Below, in pieces: positions 60,454 to 64,000 of a stretch of DNA of 64,000 nucleotides (positions are counted from its first letter, which is position 1; each line of letters starts with the position of its first letter). Source of the DNA: Bacillota bacterium (GTDB lineage Bacteria > Bacillota > Clostridia > Christensenellales > SZUA-584); contig JAEYKW010000050.1 in the NCBI GenBank assembly GCA_023408075.1, positions 1 through 64,000 on the forward strand, given 5' to 3'. A model generated the notes under the pieces. That model was not told where the DNA came from, searched no databases, and worked only from the letters and a program-made list of their open reading frames with translations. Position numbers and translations under genes: made by a program.

Positions 60454-61686
60454 CTAATACCGATTGTCAAATATCCGCTTCGTCTTCTTTTCGCTGCGCG
60501 GCAGCTCGCCGATATCCACAGGCACGGCAATCACCGTGATGCCGATTTTGTTTTTAAACACATGCTGTATTTCAGCCGTCGCTTCCTTTTTTGTGAAGCC
60601 TTGATTGAGCTCCACAAACAGGCGGCATTCGTCGCGCCCGTTCATATGATCGATCATGAACTGGTACTCGCTCGAGCAGCACGCGATGCTCTGCAGCGCC
60701 TCCTCAATCTGGCTCGGGAATATGTTGACACCCTTCACCTTTACCATGTCGTCGGTCCGGCCGATCAGCGTATCAATGCGCGGGAACGCTGAACCGCAGG
60801 CGCATTCGCCCGGTATGATGCGCGTTAAATCGTGCGTGCGGTAACGAATCAGCGGCGCGCCCTGCTTTTTGAGCGTGGTAATCACGAGCTCGCCGATTTC
60901 GCCGTCCGGCAGCACCGCGCCGGTGACGGGGTCCACGATCTCACAGTAGATGTAATCGTCCCAGTAGTGCATGCCGCACTCATGGTCGCAGCTGATGCCG
61001 ATGCCGGGGCCGTAGACCTCGGTCAGCCCGTAGATGTCATAAAGGCTCACACCGAGCTCGCTCGCGATGCGCTTGCGCATCTTCTCGCCCCAGCGCTCCG
61101 AGCCGATCACGCCTTTTTTAAGATAGATTTTGTCGCCGATGCCGCGCTTGGCGATCTCCTCCGCGAGCAGCAGCGCATATGAAGACGTCGCGCAGAGCAC
61201 GGTGGATTTTAAGTCCATCATCATCTGCAGCTGTTTGTCCGTGTTGCCGGGGCCCATCGGAATTACCATCGCGCCGAGCCGTTCTGCGCCGTTCTGAAAG
61301 CCGATGCCCGCCGTCCATAGCCCGTAGCCGGGCGTCACATGCACGCGGTCGAGCGGCGTTAATCCCGCCATGCGGTAGCACCGTTCAAACATGATGGCCC
61401 AATCCTCCACGTCCTGACGCGTGTACGGGATAATCACGGGTGTGCCCGTGGTGCCGGACGACGAATGGATGCGGATAACCTCCTCATCGGGCACGGACTG
61501 CAGCCCCAAAGGGTATGCATCGCGTAAATCGCCCTTCCATGTGAAGGGCAGCTTTTCAAAATCCGCCTGAGACTGGATCGCGTCCACGTCAATGCCTTCC
61601 AGCTTTTTTTGATAGAAGCACGGAACCAACTGGAGTTTCTTGAGCATTGTTTTGATCAAGTCAAACTGCTCTTGAGTCATCTTCAT
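60454..61686 (-). CDS. Phenylacetate-CoA ligase family enzyme (PaaK-like)
   Basis: 410 residues, AMP-forming adenylate enzyme. Motifs: RIHSSSGTTGTPVIIPYT (about 70-87), the ATP loop, YDIYGLTEVYGPG (about 215-227), GELVITTLKKQGAPLIRYRT then DLTRI, and a C-terminal domain with EEALQSIACCSSEYQF. PaaK-like genes often follow iorAB; the enzyme would interconvert aryl acids and aryl-CoA, recovering ATP from the arylacetyl-CoA made by the oxidoreductase. Its ATG overlaps the iorB stop by 4 bp. Confidence 0.9.
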   Translation of the reverse strand: MKMTQEQFDLIKTMLKKLQLVPCFYQKKLEGIDVDAIQSQADFEKLPFTWKGDLRDAYPLGLQSVPDEEVIRIHSSSGTTGTPVIIPYTRQDVEDWAIMFERCYRMAGLTPLDRVHVTPGYGLWTAGIGFQNGAERLGAMVIPMGPGNTDKQLQMMMDLKSTVLCATSSYALLLAEEIAKRGIGDKIYLKKGVIGSERWGEKMRKRIASELGVSLYDIYGLTEVYGPGIGISCDHECGMHYWDDYIYCEIVDPVTGAVLPDGEIGELVITTLKKQGAPLIRYRTHDLTRIIPGECACGSAFPRIDTLIGRTDDMVKVKGVNIFPSQIEEALQSIACCSSEYQFMIDHMNGRDECRLFVELNQGFTKKEATAEIQHVFKNKIGITVIAVPVDIGELPRSEKKTKRIFDNRY

Positions 61687-62279
61687 ATTTGATTTCCCCC
61701 ACTCACGGCCGCCGCACCGAGATGCAGCGCTTTTTGATTGGTGTCAAAAAATTTCTCACGCGTCTGGCTGCGGATAGCCGCCTCAATCTGCTCGAGAGAA
61801 AAGCTTAAGAACCCGCTTGCCGCCGCCGCGCCGAGCAGCGCGATATTGGCCGCCCTATGCGACCCCGCCGCCTTGCAGACGGCATCCGTATCCACGATAT
61901 AAAGCCTATCGATATGGCTCGTTAAATAATCGAGCATTATGCTGCCGTCATAGCCGCCCGACAACGTCGCCGTGACGGGCCTGATGGCCTTTGCGCTTGT
62001 CACGACAGCGCCGCCGCCTTTGAGATAATGCAGCGAGCGCACCGCTTCGGCAGGCTCCAGCGCGACTATCAGATCAGCCCCGCCAAACGGAATCAGCGGC
62101 GAATGGATGTCGCCGCCCCAGCGCACATGGCTCACCACGCTGCCGCCCCTTTGCGCCATGCCGATCGTCTCGGCGGTTCTCACGAAAAGGCCTTCTGCCA
62201 TCGCAGCCGAGGCAATCAACCGCGACGCAAGCACAACGCCCTGTCCGCCCACGCCGCAAATCAGGCAGTTTTTATTCAT
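61683..62279 (-). CDS. iorB: Indolepyruvate ferredoxin oxidoreductase, beta subunit
   Basis: 198 residues, gamma-type domain of 2-oxoacid:ferredoxin oxidoreductases: CLICGVGGQGVVLASRLIAS at the start, RGGSVVSHVRWG and ADLIVALEPAEAVR. GGAGGTGAACGGC precedes the ATG. Overlaps iorA by 8 bp. Acts with IorA to oxidise arylpyruvates from aromatic amino acids to aryl-CoA, reducing ferredoxin. Confidence 0.93.
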   Translation of the reverse strand: MNKNCLICGVGGQGVVLASRLIASAAMAEGLFVRTAETIGMAQRGGSVVSHVRWGGDIHSPLIPFGGADLIVALEPAEAVRSLHYLKGGGAVVTSAKAIRPVTATLSGGYDGSIMLDYLTSHIDRLYIVDTDAVCKAAGSHRAANIALLGAAAASGFLSFSLEQIEAAIRSQTREKFFDTNQKALHLGAAAVSGGNQI

Positions 62280-64000
62280 TGCCGTTCACCTCCGCAATCG
62301 CCACTTTGGGGCAGATCTGCGCACACAGATTGCAGCCGTAGCACAGTGACGGTTCTATTGAAACCGTGCCGTTCTCTTCGGAAATCGCAGGGCAGCCAAT
62401 CTGCTTGATGCACGTTTTGCAGCCGTTACAGGTCTCCACATTAATCCGGCGCAGCGGGGATTTCTCTTTCTTTGCGATGCACGGAGATTTGAAAATCACG
62501 GCGCGTACGCCCCGTGCGTCCATCGCACGCTTCACCGTCTCCACAGCGGCTTTGAGGTTGAGCGGATCGGCCTGCTCCACAAAATCAAGCCCGACACCGC
62601 GCAATACATTTTCAATGCTTATGTTTTCTGTGACCTCACCCATCATGGTTTGACCCGTGCCCGGATGAGGCTGCTGGCCCGTCATGGCTGTGGTTGCGTT
62701 GTCGAGCACAATCAGTATCATGTCGCTTTTGTTGTACACAGCGTTCACGATACCCGTGAGGCCCGACGCAAAGAACGTGGAATCTCCGATAAACGCAAAG
62801 CTCAGCGTATCCGGCTCCATGCGGCCGATGCCCTGAGCGATCGTCACATCCGCGCCCATACAAAGGCAGGTGTCCACCATATCGAGCGGCTGCGCGTTGC
62901 CGAGCGTGTAGCAGCCGATATCGCCGCAGAACACGGCTTTTCTGCCGCGTGCGGCTTTCTTCACTGCATAGAACGACGCCCTGTGAGGGCAGCCCGCGCA
63001 AAGCACCGGCGGGCGCACCGGCAATGCGGGCCGGTCCGCAAACCGTTCCTGATCTTCGGATGTGCGGCCAAGAAACCGCTCTATGTCCGCGCGGACGCTT
63101 TCCACGCTGTTTTCTCCGGCGTTTTTCGTATCGCCCGTCAGCTTACCCTTGACGGTGACGTTCAAATGATGCTTGCCGGCGAGTTGTAACAACGCGCGTT
63201 CAATGACGGGATCGAGCTCTTCGATTACGAGCACACTGTCGAGTCCGCTTAAAAATTCGAGTGCGAGTTTATCGGGAAACGGATGCGGCGTGCCGATTTT
63301 AAGCACCTTGACGTCATCCGCAGGAACCGTTTCCATTACATATTCATAGCTGATGCCGCCGGTCACCACACCGAGGCGGCGGCTGCCGTTCCCGATCACG
63401 CGGCTGTACGGCAAAGCGGAGAGCTCTTCCGCAAGCATCGGCTGGCGTTCTTCAATTTTGATGTGGCTGAGATACGAAAGCCGCGGGAATATGACCCACT
63501 TCGGGTCTTTGATAAAGCCCTCAGGCTTTGGAATGTCGAGCTTTGGCAGCAGGTCAATGCTCGCGCAGCCATGGCATACGCGCGTGGTGGGCCGCAGCAG
63601 CACCGGCGTGCCGTACTTTTCCGAAACGGAAAACGCATCGGCCATCATGAGATAGGCTTCCTCGGGGCTGGACGGATCGAACACGGGCAGCTTGGAAAAT
63701 GCGGCAAAATGGCGCGTATCCTGCTCGGTCTGAGAAGAAATGGGGCCCGGATCGTCGGCGACGACCACAACCATGCCGCCCTTCACACCCACATACGCAA
63801 GGCTCATGAGCGGGTCGGACGCGACGTTGAGGCCCACCTGCTTCATGGTCACAAGCACGCGCGCGCCGGTGTAAGCCGCACCCGCAGCCACCTCCATGGC
63901 GGCTTTTTCGTTGACCGACCATTCCACATAAAAAGAGCCGTCGTTCTCACGCGCCGCCGTCTCGAGTATCTCGGTGGACGGGGTGCCGGGATAGCCCGCC
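62272..64000 (-). CDS. iorA: Indolepyruvate ferredoxin oxidoreductase, alpha subunit (5' end cut)
   Basis: About 576 residues visible; the frame continues past the window edge, where AGYPGTPSTEILET is read, so only a short N-terminus is missing. Motifs: VEWSVNEKAAMEVAAGAAY, MKQVGLNVASDPL, the thiamine-diphosphate region CGDIGCYTLG then GDSTFFASGLTGIVNAVYN, and a C-terminal pair of 4Fe-4S clusters: CNGCKTCIKQIGCP and CYGCNLCAQICP. Main catalytic subunit of arylpyruvate oxidation in amino acid fermentation. Confidence 0.94.
   Translation of the reverse strand, partial: AGYPGTPSTEILETAARENDGSFYVEWSVNEKAAMEVAAGAAYTGARVLVTMKQVGLNVASDPLMSLAYVGVKGGMVVVVADDPGPISSQTEQDTRHFAAFSKLPVFDPSSPEEAYLMMADAFSVSEKYGTPVLLRPTTRVCHGCASIDLLPKLDIPKPEGFIKDPKWVIFPRLSYLSHIKIEERQPMLAEELSALPYSRVIGNGSRRLGVVTGGISYEYVMETVPADDVKVLKIGTPHPFPDKLALEFLSGLDSVLVIEELDPVIERALLQLAGKHHLNVTVKGKLTGDTKNAGENSVESVRADIERFLGRTSEDQERFADRPALPVRPPVLCAGCPHRASFYAVKKAARGRKAVFCGDIGCYTLGNAQPLDMVDTCLCMGADVTIAQGIGRMEPDTLSFAFIGDSTFFASGLTGIVNAVYNKSDMILIVLDNATTAMTGQQPHPGTGQTMMGEVTENISIENVLRGVGLDFVEQADPLNLKAAVETVKRAMDARGVRAVIFKSPCIAKKEKSPLRRINVETCNGCKTCIKQIGCPAISEENGTVSIEPSLCYGCNLCAQICPKVAIAEVNGNE

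Noticed and set aside
1..64000. tRNA, rRNA, CRISPR arrays, prophage and intact insertion sequences
   Set aside because: Looked for cloverleaf-like sequences, regularly spaced repeats, integrases and transposases; none seen by eye. A covariance search could still reveal a small RNA.

Overview
The window looks like a chromosomal segment of an anaerobic, fermentative Gram-positive bacterium of the Clostridia. Reasons: strong AGGAGG-type ribosome sites; consensus sigma-A promoters; lipoprotein-type substrate-binding proteins; YesM/YesN two-component proteins; a CymR-like Rrf2 regulator; a split SecD/SecF pair; methanol:corrinoid methyltransferase genes; and indolepyruvate:ferredoxin oxidoreductase. 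Family or genus cannot be fixed from this sequence. No rRNA, tRNA, CRISPR array, phage gene or intact transposase was found. Both ends cut through genes.

Layout. 1-9.3 kb (minus): one long L-rhamnose operon (mutarotase, isomerase, ABC importer, aldolase, kinase, short-chain dehydrogenase) facing an AraC-type regulator at 9.6-10.5 kb; a lone arabinose/fucose-isomerase-like gene follows. 12.3-12.7 kb holds two decayed gene ends (a GH35 beta-galactosidase and a sensor kinase). 12.7-14.6 kb is a divergent nitrilase-family hydrolase / TetR pair with a well-resolved double promoter-operator. 14.8-19.1 kb is an operon of DUF362 lipoprotein, YraQ-type permease, response regulator and histidine kinase, with three 11-bp direct repeats upstream. 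19.6-22.3 kb: HD protein, cysteine desulfurase, TtcA-like enzyme. 22.7-24.9 kb: secD-secF. 25.1-36 kb: sulfur amino acid island (serine acetyltransferase, MetNIQ importer, pyridoxal kinase, O-acetylhomoserine sulfhydrylase, CysK; and, divergently, CymR-like regulator, a cystathionine synthase/lyase and a PatB-type C-S lyase). 36.2-39.4 kb: G3E GTPase and MtaC/MtaB. 39.6-42.5 kb: a C39-like protein, an M20 peptidase and an aldose epimerase.

42.9-57.8 kb (all minus) is a coherent GlcNAc-disaccharide system: MsmX-type ATPase, YesN regulator, two CUT1 permeases, binding protein, YesM kinase, NagB, NagA, ROK kinase, phosphohexomutase and an 801-residue GH94 phosphorylase of chitobiose-phosphorylase type. 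Together they can import a chitobiose-like sugar, cleave it with phosphate and take both halves to fructose-6-phosphate. 58-60.2 kb is an isolated, AT-rich gene for an FRG-domain protein, the most foreign-looking gene here. 60.4-64 kb: IorA-IorB with a phenylacetate-CoA-ligase-like enzyme.

Several gaps (10.5, 37.1, 42.5-42.8, 52.1-52.5 kb) are filled by copies of short dispersed palindromic repeats with related ends, resembling miniature non-coding elements. The most novel-looking items are the FRG protein, the DUF362-permease-two-component operon with its 11-bp repeats, the shared operator in front of the cysteine/homocysteine genes, the TetR double operator, and the repeat family.
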